This document shows, piece after piece, positions 9,257 through 17,420 of a stretch of DNA of 64,000 bases; within the stretch, counting starts at the first letter, position 1, and each line of letters begins with the position of its first letter. The stretch lies in NCBI GenBank assembly GCA_946557785.1, contig CAMNTH010000002.1:1-64000 (forward strand), given 5' to 3'. Below the pieces are notes generated by a model, which worked only from the letters and a program-made list of their open reading frames with translations, made no database searches and was not told where the DNA came from. Source of the DNA: an uncultured Blautia sp. GTDB lineage: Bacteria > Bacillota > Clostridia > Lachnospirales > Lachnospiraceae. The translations under genes and the position numbers were made by a program.

Positions 9257-10297
9257 ATGATAGAAGTAGGTCGTATTTTAAAAGAGGATATTGAATCTGT
9301 TGTGGAGACAGGATTTTTTTCATGGAATAAGCTAAAAGGCGCAACTATTTTGGTAACGGGTGCGACTGGCCTTATTGGAACGTTTTTTATAAAATCATTG
9401 GACTATGCAAATACAGTAAAAAAGCTGAATTTAAAAGTAATTGCATTGGTTAGAGATGAATTGAAAGCTGTTGGCAGGTTTAGTGATATTATGCCGAATG
9501 GTATGGTTACATTTCTTATCGGTAATGTGGAAAATCCTCCAGTAGTGGACGGAAAGGTTGACTATATATTGCATGCGGCTAGCCAAACAGCTAGCAGGGA
9601 ATTTATTGAACATGCGGTAGAAACCATTCAAACATCTGTTCTCGGGACGTTTAATCTGCTTAGGTTGGCGAAGGAAAAGAATGTTAAGGGGTTTGTCTAT
9701 TTGTCTAGTATGGAGGTTTATGGATATCCACAAAGAGGACACAAGGTTGCAGAGAATGAAATTGGTTTAATGTCTCCATTGATTCTCCGCAATAGTTATC
9801 CCATTAGTAAAGTCATGGCAGAGTCGATGTGCTGTGCATATGCAAAGGAATATGGTGTGCCTGTAATGATCTGCAGGCTAACACAAACCCTTGGACCAGG
9901 GGTTGATTATAATGATAACAGAATTTTTGCATATGTTAGACGCTGTGTGAAAGAGAAAAAGAATATTGTTCTTAAAACCAAGGGAGAGACAGAACGCTGT
10001 TATCTTTATATCACTGATGCTATAACCGCTATTTTGACTGTCATGCTGAATGGTGAACCATGTAAGGCATATAATGCTGCTGATGAAAGCACTTATTGTT
10101 CAATTGCAGAGCTGGCGGAAACAATTGCAGCAGATGGAGACATTGAAGTTGAATATGATGTCAAAAGTGGGGAGGATAATGGTTTTCTTCATACGCTTTA
10201 TATGAATCTGGATACTACCGCATTAAAAAATCTTGGATGGCTGCCTCAAGGGGGATATTCAATAAGAAAAATGTTCAGAAGAATGTTGGATTTATGA
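9257..10297 (+). CDS. NAD-dependent epimerase/dehydratase (extended SDR)
   Basis: A 346-aa extended short-chain dehydrogenase/reductase. It shows the glycine-rich nucleotide site TGATGLIGTFF, the catalytic Ser region YLSSMEVYG and the YPISK (YxxxK) motif. These enzymes interconvert or dehydrate nucleotide sugars. TTGGAG lies 8-13 bases before the ATG. It is the last intact gene of the glycan run before a broken glycosyltransferase gene. The particular sugar cannot be assigned. Confidence 0.85.
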   Translation: MIEVGRILKEDIESVVETGFFSWNKLKGATILVTGATGLIGTFFIKSLDYANTVKKLNLKVIALVRDELKAVGRFSDIMPNGMVTFLIGNVENPPVVDGKVDYILHAASQTASREFIEHAVETIQTSVLGTFNLLRLAKEKNVKGFVYLSSMEVYGYPQRGHKVAENEIGLMSPLILRNSYPISKVMAESMCCAYAKEYGVPVMICRLTQTLGPGVDYNDNRIFAYVRRCVKEKKNIVLKTKGETERCYLYITDAITAILTVMLNGEPCKAYNAADESTYCSIAELAETIAADGDIEVEYDVKSGEDNGFLHTLYMNLDTTALKNLGWLPQGGYSIRKMFRRMLDL

Positions 10298-10360
10298 CTA
10301 TTATTTTGGAAGATTGTTTAGATGAAAAGTATTGATGATATAAATGAGGGAGAAAATGCA

Positions 10361-10714
10361 ATGAGGATTTTGCTTGTTTGCGATGCAATTGCTCCTCAGC
10401 AGAGTATTGCGTCAATAAGGTGGACGAAATTGCAAAGTATTTGAAAAAATCTTATGGTGAGAAAATAAACATTATTTTGAGGTAAATGTTGCGAAAGGCC
10501 TTAGGTTTATTAAATGGTATAAAAAAATGTAATAGGAAGAGACAAGCATTTTATCAATGCGCAAGATAAAGCAAATCATACTTTTAAAACTTATATAAAA
10601 GCAAAAATTTATAATGCTTATGGAACATATTATAGCTATGTTGTTTGCAGAACATTAATGAAACTTATAAAAAGCAGGGTGAAGGAATACGATGTAATTA
10701 TTTCATCATATTAG
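10361..10714 (+). pseudogene. Broken family-4-like glycosyltransferase (N-terminal part)
   Basis: From the ATG at 10361 the frame reads MRILLVCDAIAPQQS and ASIRWTK, the opening typical of bacterial GT4 glycosyltransferases, but stops at 10442. The expected continuation IAKYLKKSYGEKINIIL is in another frame and would be restored by one extra A in the A-run at 10427-10429. A further block from 10526 (VIGRDKHFINAQDKANHTF ... EYDVIISSY) is back in the first frame. At least two frame breaks and probably an internal deletion make this a pseudogene. It suggests decay at the edge of the glycan island. Confidence 0.8.
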
Positions 10715-10730
10715 AAGGAGATAATTGTGC

Positions 10731-10870
10731 CTGGAGCAGTATTCGTATGAAGTGATTGCACAGCAGGTATGGGGGGATATTGAATAGCCTTTGAGCCGTA
10801 AGAAAATCAGATGAAAAATATAGTGCTTATCCCACATGGAAAATTATGGAGAGTTCTAGAAGGGATATAG
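10731..10870 (+). pseudogene. Gene debris after the broken glycosyltransferase
   Basis: Bases 10731-10787 encode LEQYSYEVIAQQVWGDIE followed by a stop, which resembles the C-terminus of a glycosyltransferase and may be the tail of the same lost gene. Bases 10811-10870 encode a 19-aa opening MKNIVLIPHGKLWRVLEGI that stops at once, possibly the start of another lost gene. In the rest of 10871-10986 I see only a short GGTCA/TGACC hairpin (10946-10959) and no gene. Confidence 0.4.
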
Positions 10871-10986
10871 ATTTAAGCAAGCATCAAAACAATGGTGCAG
10901 GCATTACAGCAAAGAAACTGCTGTGCTGCTGCGCACCATGTTTTGGGTCATTTTTGACCTTTAGGCTTTCAGGATAATTTGAATAA

Positions 10987-11241
10987 TTATTTGCCGTGAT
11001 AATATTGGAACCCTTCAAAGAACTCATCCAGGGTAGCGCGGTAGATTTCAGTCAGTGCCAGTAGGATACTGATTTTGATGCTGTATTTCCCCAGTTCCAT
11101 CTGGGAGATGACTTCACGGCTGATGGAAATGCCTCGAAGCTGCAGCTTGGCTGCTACCTGCTCCTGGGACATGCCGGATCTTTTTCTTAGATTTTGAAGA
11201 TTTTTTCCTATGGAAATATCCTGCTTAATTTGTGTAGACAT
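10987..11241 (-). CDS. XRE-family helix-turn-helix regulator
   Basis: An ~84-aa DNA-binding protein with a Cro/CI-type HTH: GKNLQNLRKRSGMSQEQVA leads into REVISQMELGKYSIK. The ATG at 11241 has GAGGAA five bases upstream; a GTG at 11253 overlaps that site. It is divergent from the LCP/cps genes, and the gap holds a perfect 16-bp palindrome, so it may control itself and the polysaccharide genes (inference). It is the only minus-strand gene among the surface-glycan genes. Confidence 0.85.
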   Translation of the reverse strand: MSTQIKQDISIGKNLQNLRKRSGMSQEQVAAKLQLRGISISREVISQMELGKYSIKISILLALTEIYRATLDEFFEGFQYYHGK

Positions 11242-11259
11242 GGTTTTCCTCACTTTTTT

Positions 11260-11325
11260 GGAATGTATAGATTACATGTTGATTGTATTGAAAATAGAAG
11301 AGGTATGTTGGAATGTATACATTCC
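11260..11325. promoter_or_regulatory. Candidate operator: palindrome plus half-site
   Basis: GGAATGTATACATTCC at 11310-11325 is a perfect 16-bp palindrome. The decamer GGAATGTATA also occurs at 11260-11269, right before the xre gene. Repeated half-sites in the gap between a divergent HTH gene and its neighbour suggest a repressor binding region. Confidence 0.5.
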
Positions 11326-11462
11326 AGTTTGGGTTCCAGAAGGAATGGGTTTGTTTTTTTAATAAACAGCTTGCTTTTCTTCGGCAGACAGTTTAAAATA
11401 GAAGCGACGTCTTTGCTATAACTTATGAGAATTTACAACACAATAGGAGGATGATTTTTATA

Positions 11463-12941
11463 ATGAGTAGAAAAAAAGACCGGCTTCCTGGTAAGATAAT
11501 TTCTGCTGTCTTTGCTGTATTAGTATTTGCTTTTATTACGCTGCTGATCTATACGGAGCTGCTGCCTGTGAAGTATTTGGCAGTCGTCTGCGGGACACTG
11601 ATACTTCTCATTTTAATTGTGTATCTGCTGGTTCGCAAAATCAGGCATAAGGTGCCTTTTGTGATTGGGACGGTGCTGATGGTTCTGGCGGCTGCAGTTA
11701 TGGGAATGGGAAGTCTTTATATTTATAAAACAATAAACACCATTGATAACATAACCGGTGTTAATACGGAAGTGGCGAAGATTGGTGTTTATGTTATGAA
11801 TGACGATACTGCAGAGTCCATTAATGAGGCTGCAGGATACACCTTTGGTATTCTTACGGCCCTTGACAGGGGGAGTACGGATGAAACTGTGAAGCAGCTG
11901 AACGCAGAGCTTCCATCGCCTATTCAGACACAGGAATTTACCACCTTAACAGAGCTTGCAGATGCTGTTTTAAGAGGACAGGCAGATGCGATTATTTTAA
12001 ACCAGGCTTATCTGGATGTACTGGATGAAATGGACGGTTATACTAACTTTTCAGGACTGGTGCGCGAGATTACAACCAGGCATGTAGAAACCGTGATTGA
12101 GCGTACAGAACCTCAGCGCGTTGTGGATAACAGTGGGAATACGAATCCAAGCGATATGGTATTTACTGTGTTTATCAGCGGTATTGATACAAGAGGGGTT
12201 ATGACGGCCAAGAGCAGAAGCGATGTAAATATTATTGCGACAATCAATACTAAGACAAAACAGGTGCTTCTGGTCTCTACTCCCCGTGATTATTTTGTTC
12301 CTCTTTCTATTTCCGGCGGAACACCGGATAAGCTGACTCATGCGGGAATTTATGGAATCAATGTTTGTATGGATACTCTGGGAATGCTTTATGACCAGGA
12401 TATCAATTATTATTTCCGGCTTAACTTCGGCGGATTCGTAAATATCATCGATGCCCTTGGCGGAATTACCATCAATTCCGATTATGACTTTAATTCAGGA
12501 AATATCACTGGTTATCATTTTAATCAGGGAGAAAATTTTGTAAATGGGGAGCAGGCGCTTGTATTTGCCAGAGAGAGATATGCTTTCCAGGAGGGAGACC
12601 GTCAGCGTGGACGGAATCAAATGGCTGTAATCGAGGGCGTGATCAATAAGGCGCTTTCACCGGAGCTTCTGAAAAATTATACTTCCGTACTCAGCGGTAT
12701 GGAGGGAAGCTTTGAAACAAATGTTCCTTATGATGTGATTGCAACACTGGTGCGTGATCAGTTAAATGAGGGCGGAAGCTGGAATATAGTAAGCTTCAGT
12801 GTGGATGGTACAGGCGATACACAAAAACCATATTCCATGAGCCAGGCGGCATATGTTATGGTTCCTGATTATTCTACAGTAGATAAGGCTAAAGGGTTAA
12901 TGGCACAGGTGAGGAACGGAGAAGTGATTACTCAGCAGTAA
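11463..12941 (+). CDS. LytR-CpsA-Psr (LCP) family wall-polymer ligase
   Basis: About 492 aa. Three N-terminal membrane segments (roughly residues 10-30, 35-55 and 65-90) are followed by an extracellular solute-binding-like region (about 100-215) and the LCP catalytic domain from about residue 225: SGIDTRG, SRSDVNIIATIN, VSTPRDYFV and ARERYAF..GDRQRGRNQ, including the Asp and Arg residues that bind lipid pyrophosphate. LCP enzymes attach undecaprenyl-linked glycopolymers to peptidoglycan. AGGAGG at 11445-11450 precedes the ATG by 12 bases; an in-frame ATG at 11451 abuts it. The adjacent cps genes support capsule or teichoic-acid attachment. Confidence 0.9.
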   Translation: MSRKKDRLPGKIISAVFAVLVFAFITLLIYTELLPVKYLAVVCGTLILLILIVYLLVRKIRHKVPFVIGTVLMVLAAAVMGMGSLYIYKTINTIDNITGVNTEVAKIGVYVMNDDTAESINEAAGYTFGILTALDRGSTDETVKQLNAELPSPIQTQEFTTLTELADAVLRGQADAIILNQAYLDVLDEMDGYTNFSGLVREITTRHVETVIERTEPQRVVDNSGNTNPSDMVFTVFISGIDTRGVMTAKSRSDVNIIATINTKTKQVLLVSTPRDYFVPLSISGGTPDKLTHAGIYGINVCMDTLGMLYDQDINYYFRLNFGGFVNIIDALGGITINSDYDFNSGNITGYHFNQGENFVNGEQALVFARERYAFQEGDRQRGRNQMAVIEGVINKALSPELLKNYTSVLSGMEGSFETNVPYDVIATLVRDQLNEGGSWNIVSFSVDGTGDTQKPYSMSQAAYVMVPDYSTVDKAKGLMAQVRNGEVITQQ

Positions 12942-12979
12942 TGCACATATTTCTTACATAAATAACATAAATATTCAGC

Positions 12980-13008
12980 TTGTCTATCGTGAGAGAATAG
13001 GATATAAT
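12980..13008 (+). promoter_or_regulatory. SigA-type promoter of the cpsBCD operon
   Basis: TTGTCT (12980-12985), a 17-bp spacer and a consensus TATAAT (13003-13008) lie about 60 bases before the cpsB start. Confidence 0.7.
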
Positions 13009-13067
13009 AATTATGTTTGCAGAAAAGTATGTGTGGATTTACCAAAAGGAAGAGATGAAATAGATTG

Positions 13068-13787
13068 ATGAGAGGATTATATGATATGCATTGCCATATT
13101 GTACCCCATGTAGATGATGGGGCGGACAATATGGAAGAAGCAATTAAAATGCTTAAATTGGAATATGCGGAAGGCGTGCGCCACATTATTGCTACTCCGC
13201 ATTTTCGGTTTAATATGTTTGAAACGCCCCTTGAGAAGGTACGGGAGCAGTATGAAGCATTGAGAAGAGAGGCATTGAATATTGGTGAAGAGGGTATTGA
13301 CCTGTACCTTGGGTGCGAGTTTCATGTGAACATGAACATGGCAGAGATGCTTCGTGATAAGAAGGTTCTTACTATGGCAGGCTCTAAGTATGTGCTTACG
13401 GAGTTCTCCGGACCTGCCCCTCACAGCCAGATCAGGGAACGCCTGTACTCTTTAATTTCCAGAGGGTATAAGCCAATCATCGCACATGTTGAACGATGTG
13501 CGAAGCTTCGCAGCGATATTAATTTTGTAGAAGAGATGGTGGAAATGGGAGCCAGGATCCAGGTAAATGCAGAGAGCATTATGGGGAAAGAGGGCTTTGG
13601 AACCAAGCGTTTCTGCAATAAGCTGATGAAGGCAGATTTACTTCACTTCGTAGGAACGGATAGTCATGGAAGTTCCTACCGGGTGCCGAAGATGAAGGAT
13701 GCATATCTCTATGTTGCTAAGAAAATGGGCGAGGAGTATGCAGAGCAGATTTTTATCGATAACCCGGCAAGAATGATTAAAAAATAG
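13068..13787 (+). CDS. cpsB: CpsB/CapC-type PHP tyrosine-protein phosphatase
   Basis: About 239 aa of the PHP metallophosphoesterase family: DMHCHIVPHVDDGA at the N-terminus, ATPHFR, GCEFHVN, IAHVERC and GTDSHGS are the metal-binding His/Asp/Glu motifs in family order. CpsB/YwqE enzymes dephosphorylate the C-terminal Tyr cluster of the cognate BY-kinase, here CpsD two genes downstream. The operon continues with cpsC 17 bases later. AAGGAAGAG lies upstream of the ATG with long spacing. Confidence 0.92.
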   Translation: MRGLYDMHCHIVPHVDDGADNMEEAIKMLKLEYAEGVRHIIATPHFRFNMFETPLEKVREQYEALRREALNIGEEGIDLYLGCEFHVNMNMAEMLRDKKVLTMAGSKYVLTEFSGPAPHSQIRERLYSLISRGYKPIIAHVERCAKLRSDINFVEEMVEMGARIQVNAESIMGKEGFGTKRFCNKLMKADLLHFVGTDSHGSSYRVPKMKDAYLYVAKKMGEEYAEQIFIDNPARMIKK

Positions 13788-13804
13788 GGGATGGAAGGAC
13801 GAAG

Positions 13805-14545
13805 ATGGAAAATCAGTACACCACGAACAATGATGAAATTGAAATTGACTTAAAAGAAATATTCGGTTTGATCCTCAGCAAGATTTGGATTATTATTTTG
13901 GCCGGAATTACCGCCGGATTGGTATTCATAGTTGTGACTATGCTGTTTATTACTCCGAAATATGAATCTACCACTAAGATGTATGTGCTGAGCAAGCAGG
14001 ACAACAGTACGCTGACCAATGCGGATATGCAGACCAGTTTATCTCTTACCAAGGACTATGCGGATATGATTACCAGCCGAACGGTTATTGAAGGCGTTAT
14101 AGCACAGCTTGGGTTAGATACCACTTATAAGGAGCTTCTGGGTAAGATTTCTGTAGGAACCAGTACGGATACCCGTATTCTTGTGATCAAAGTTACGGAT
14201 GAGGATCCTTACCAGGCTTGTCAGATAGCCAATGCAGTCAGGGATATTTCTGCCAACCATATTCAGAATGTTATGAATATTGAGGCTGTAAACGTTGTGG
14301 ATAAGGCTAATATTCCGGATGAAAAAGCAAGCCCCAGCCTTTCTAAGAATGGTGTGATCGGCGGTTTGCTTGGTGTAATTATTGCTACAGCGATTATTTT
14401 GATCGTGTATCTTACAAATGATACTATTAAGACACAGGAAGATGTTGAGAAATATTTGCACTTGAGCGTTCTTGGAACCATTCCGTTAATGGAAACTGAG
14501 AAGAAATCCAGAAAACAGAAGAAGGGTAAGGGGAGAAAGAAATAA
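13805..14545 (+). CDS. cpsC: CpsC/Wzz-type chain-length determinant, BY-kinase activator
   Basis: A 246-aa Wzz-domain membrane protein with two membrane segments, at about residues 25-48 and 175-200, flanking an extracytoplasmic region. The short basic cytoplasmic tail (KKSRKQKKGKGRKK) is where such proteins activate the separate ATPase partner. It controls polysaccharide chain length and export. The stop codon overlaps the cpsD start by one base, so the two are translationally coupled. Confidence 0.92.
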   Translation: MENQYTTNNDEIEIDLKEIFGLILSKIWIIILAGITAGLVFIVVTMLFITPKYESTTKMYVLSKQDNSTLTNADMQTSLSLTKDYADMITSRTVIEGVIAQLGLDTTYKELLGKISVGTSTDTRILVIKVTDEDPYQACQIANAVRDISANHIQNVMNIEAVNVVDKANIPDEKASPSLSKNGVIGGLLGVIIATAIILIVYLTNDTIKTQEDVEKYLHLSVLGTIPLMETEKKSRKQKKGKGRKK

Positions 14546-15258
14546 TGAAACAGATTACAGTTGCTCGTCCGAAATTGAATTATAGTGTAGATGAATCTTA
14601 CAAATCACTGCGTACCAACCTTCTTTTCTGCGGTGATGATAAGAAAATTATTGCGATTACAAGCTGTACCCCTAATGAAGGAAAGAGTAATGTTTCCTTC
14701 AATCTTTCCGTTTCGCTTGCAGAGTCCGGAAAGAGAGTTCTTCTTGTGGATGCGGATCTTCGTAAATCTGTACTTGTGGGAAGAACAGAGGTAGATGGAG
14801 AGATTAAAGGGTTATCACACTATCTTTCACAGCAGGTTTCTCTGGAAAATGTGATTTATGCTACAAATATTCCTAGATTCCATATTATTTATGCAGGAAT
14901 TGTACCTCCCAATCCTGCGGAGCTTCTTGGGAGCAAGCATTTTAGGAATCTTTTGAAGGTAGTAGGTGATGTGTATGATTATATTATTATTGATACACCG
15001 CCTCTTGGAAGTGTAATTGACAGTGCGGTTATTGCAGATCAGTGTGATGGCTCTATTATGGTAATGGAGTCAGGCGTGATCAGCTACCGTTTTGCGCAGG
15101 AAGTAAAGGAACAGTTGTCCAGATGTGCATGTCCGATACTTGGCGTTATCCTTAATAAGATGGATATGAGCAAGCAGGGATATTATGGTAAATATTACGG
15201 CAAGTATTATGGAAAATACGGCAAATACGGTAATTATGGTAATTATGGTAAGGAGTAA
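14545..15258 (+). CDS. cpsD: CpsD/CapB-family bacterial tyrosine kinase
   Basis: A 237-aa BY-kinase with Walker A (TSCTPNEGKSNVSFN), Walker A' (VLLVDADLRK) and Walker B (YIIIDTPPLG) motifs. The last ~22 residues are a striking Tyr/Gly/Lys tail (repeating YYGK, YGK and YGN) that would be the autophosphorylation cluster and the CpsB substrate. It works with CpsC to set polysaccharide length and output. The tail DNA (15181-15255) is itself a short tandem repeat, so its Tyr number can change easily. Confidence 0.93.
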   Translation: MKQITVARPKLNYSVDESYKSLRTNLLFCGDDKKIIAITSCTPNEGKSNVSFNLSVSLAESGKRVLLVDADLRKSVLVGRTEVDGEIKGLSHYLSQQVSLENVIYATNIPRFHIIYAGIVPPNPAELLGSKHFRNLLKVVGDVYDYIIIDTPPLGSVIDSAVIADQCDGSIMVMESGVISYRFAQEVKEQLSRCACPILGVILNKMDMSKQGYYGKYYGKYYGKYGKYGNYGNYGKE

Positions 15259-15266
15259 AAAAACGT

Positions 15267-16067
15267 ATGTCTAAGAAATTAGCTGTTTTTATGGCAATCA
15301 TCTGTGCGGGCTTAGTTGTATTTGTGGTATGGTTCAGGTATGGTTCTGACAAGAAAGGCCCTGAAATTAAGTGTGATAATGAAAGTATGGTTTATCATGA
15401 CGGCATGAGTAACGCCGAGCTGCTGGCGGGCGTTACTGCATATGACGAAAAGGACGGAGATGTAACCGCTTCGCTTGCTGTAGAGTCAGCCTATCCTGTG
15501 GAAAATGGCAAGGTAGTGGTAGTTTATGTCGCAAAGGATAGCTCCAATAATATTGCTAAAGCCAAGATGTTTTATTCTTATGACCAGGAAGCTTCCGCGG
15601 AGGACTCCGGAGGCGAAGGAAATCCAGCGCAGGAAGCTAATGGGGACATGCCGGCTTCCGGAACGGATGTGCTTGATGAGGCAGGTGATTCTGCGGCTGG
15701 CGGGGAAGATATAGGAAGCTCATCTGAGCTGCCTGCACCCTCTGAACAAGGGGATGCAGCTTCGGCGGAGGGTGAGCAGCGCCGTCAGGAGCAGGAAGAA
15801 ATCGCAGCTAAAATGCCTGCAGGGGCTCCGAGAATTTATCTGACGGATTATCTTGTAAAGATTCCGGTAGGAACAACGGTTGACCGCCTTTCCTATGTGA
15901 AGGAGATTACGGATGATTCGGATAATGTGTATGACCTTTGGACAAAGATCCAGATTATGGGTACATTGGATACTTTGACCGCAGGTACTTATGAATGTAC
16001 ATACTATGTAGTAGATTCTCAGGGAAATACTTCCAACCAGGCTGTACTTCAGTTTGTTGTAGAATAA
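15267..16067 (+). CDS. Membrane-anchored protein with two Ig-like (DUF5011-type) domains
   Basis: A 266-aa protein with one N-terminal membrane anchor (residues ~5-24). An Ig-like domain follows (about 30-110, with YDEKDGDVTASL and VVYVAKDSSNN), then an acidic Ala/Gly/Ser/Glu-rich linker (about 110-180) and a second Ig-like domain (about 190-266, ending YYVVDSQGNTSNQ). It is the last gene of the cps control operon, eight bases after cpsD, which suggests a surface adaptor or sensor in polymer assembly. No catalytic motif is visible. Confidence 0.75.
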   Translation: MSKKLAVFMAIICAGLVVFVVWFRYGSDKKGPEIKCDNESMVYHDGMSNAELLAGVTAYDEKDGDVTASLAVESAYPVENGKVVVVYVAKDSSNNIAKAKMFYSYDQEASAEDSGGEGNPAQEANGDMPASGTDVLDEAGDSAAGGEDIGSSSELPAPSEQGDAASAEGEQRRQEQEEIAAKMPAGAPRIYLTDYLVKIPVGTTVDRLSYVKEITDDSDNVYDLWTKIQIMGTLDTLTAGTYECTYYVVDSQGNTSNQAVLQFVVE

Positions 16068-16095
16068 TAGGCTGGATAATCTGACAAGAATAAGA

Positions 16096-16136
16096 ACAGG
16101 ACTGAATTCTTAGGAATCCGGTCCTGCTTTTTTTAT
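16096..16136. terminator. Bidirectional intrinsic terminator
   Basis: CAGGAC (16097-16102) pairs with GTCCTG (16121-16126) around an imperfect GAATTC/GGATTC stem, followed by T8. It ends the cps operon on the plus strand and overlaps the last codons of the small minus-strand gene. Confidence 0.75.
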
Positions 16137-16294
16137 TTGAATTTGACATTGTGGCATTCCCTCCAGTTTCGAAGAAATTCCATCTGTTCCTGGTCAGAAA
16201 TTGCCTGTGAGGCTGGATCGTTTCCGGCTGCTGCGCAGCAGAACAAAACAAGCGTCTGCATGGCAAAAAACAGTATGAAACACAAAATCAGCAT
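16133..16294 (-). CDS. Small membrane protein, 53 aa
   Basis: The reading frame starts at the ATG on 16294-16292 and has a very strong ribosome-binding site AAGGAGG seven bases upstream. It encodes 53 residues: an N-terminal hydrophobic helix (MLILCFILFFAMQTLVLFCC) and a polar tail containing SDQEQMEFLRNWRECHN. The stop lies inside the terminator shared with the cps operon. The membrane segment, four Cys and strong initiation signal support a real gene. I do not recognise a family. Confidence 0.6.
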   Translation of the reverse strand: MLILCFILFFAMQTLVLFCCAAAGNDPASQAISDQEQMEFLRNWRECHNVKFK

Positions 16295-16488
16295 AATAGT
16301 CCTCCTTTTTCCTTGATATGTACCAGTATTTGCATCCGGATGGAATTTTATACATGGGTATAACAGCAGAAATGCCTTTTATGATAGCTTATGCAAAAAG
16401 CCTGTCAATGATGACAGACTGCAGTTGTGGCAGGTAATCCTGGGTTTGAATAGTCTAAAGTAAAACAATCCTGTATTTGGAGATTTCA

Positions 16489-17322
16489 ATGGAACAGAGT
16501 CATTATACAGGCAGGGGAATTACAGCGGCTATTCTGGATACGGGAATTTACCCTCACCGGGATTTTGGAAATCGAATCAGGATTTTTCAGGATTTTATTT
16601 CTTTTCGGAAACAGCCCTATGACGATAATGGACATGGGACTCATGTCTGCGGAATTATGTGCGGAAGCGGAAACAGTTCATCGGGAAAATACAAAGGGAT
16701 CGCACCGGAATGCAGTGTGGCAGCCTTAAAGGTTCTGGATCGTTTTGGTAATGGAAATAAAGAGAATGTGCTGAAAGCCTTTGGATGGCTTTTAAAATAT
16801 GGAAAGCAGCAGGGGATTCGTATTGTAAACATTTCCGTAGGAACTACCTATAAAACAAGAAATGACCATGACGCCCTGATACAGGGAGTGGAGGAACTTT
16901 GGGACTATGGGTTTGTTGTGGTGACAGCGGCTGGTAATCAGGGTCCAAAGCCTTCCAGTATTACGGCACCCGGATGCAGCAGAAAGGTAATTACCGTTGG
17001 CTCCAGTGATCTTTTGGAAGGAAAGTCTGCAGTTTCCGGAAGGGGACCTACATGGGAATGTGTCTGTAAGCCGGATATTGTGGCTCCGGGAAACCGGATT
17101 GTTTCCTGTGCAGCAGGCAGTTCTTCCTATACAGTGAAAAGCGGCACATCCATGTCCACCCCTGTGATTTCCGGCGCCATTGCCTTGATGCTGGAAAAGA
17201 ATCCGGAATTGACGAATTTGGAAATTAAAATGATGCTCCGGGAAAGTGCGGATGACTTAGGCTTGCCAAGAAACCAGCAGGGATGGGGTAAATTTAACTG
17301 TAAAAGGTTCCTGTCTTTGTAA
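16489..17322 (+). CDS. S8 subtilisin-like serine protease, no signal peptide
   Basis: About 277 aa with a complete subtilase triad: Asp in ILDTGIYPH, His in NGHGTHVCG and Ser in SGTSMSTPV, plus the oxyanion Asn in TAAGNQGP. TTGGAG lies six bases before the ATG. There is no signal peptide or prodomain and the length is that of a bare catalytic domain, which suggests a cytoplasmic enzyme like Bacillus intracellular subtilases. It stands alone between the cps region and icd. Confidence 0.9.
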   Translation: MEQSHYTGRGITAAILDTGIYPHRDFGNRIRIFQDFISFRKQPYDDNGHGTHVCGIMCGSGNSSSGKYKGIAPECSVAALKVLDRFGNGNKENVLKAFGWLLKYGKQQGIRIVNISVGTTYKTRNDHDALIQGVEELWDYGFVVVTAAGNQGPKPSSITAPGCSRKVITVGSSDLLEGKSAVSGRGPTWECVCKPDIVAPGNRIVSCAAGSSSYTVKSGTSMSTPVISGAIALMLEKNPELTNLEIKMMLRESADDLGLPRNQQGWGKFNCKRFLSL

Positions 17323-17367
17323 TTTTTTGGCGAATTGGATGAAACTTACAGCAGTGCACAAAAATAG

Positions 17368-17396
17368 TTGACGTAAAAGAGAATTTTGGATAAAAT
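17368..17396 (+). promoter_or_regulatory. SigA-type promoter of icd
   Basis: TTGACG (17368-17373), a 17-bp spacer and TAAAAT (17391-17396) lie 25 bases before the icd start. Confidence 0.7.
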
Positions 17397-17420
17397 ATGT
17401 ATTATATTAAGGAGGAAATT

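Noticed and set aside
11194-11421. 75-codon plus-strand frame across the xre start
   Set aside because: Overlaps the xre 5' end and the candidate operator; no ribosome-binding site or domain.
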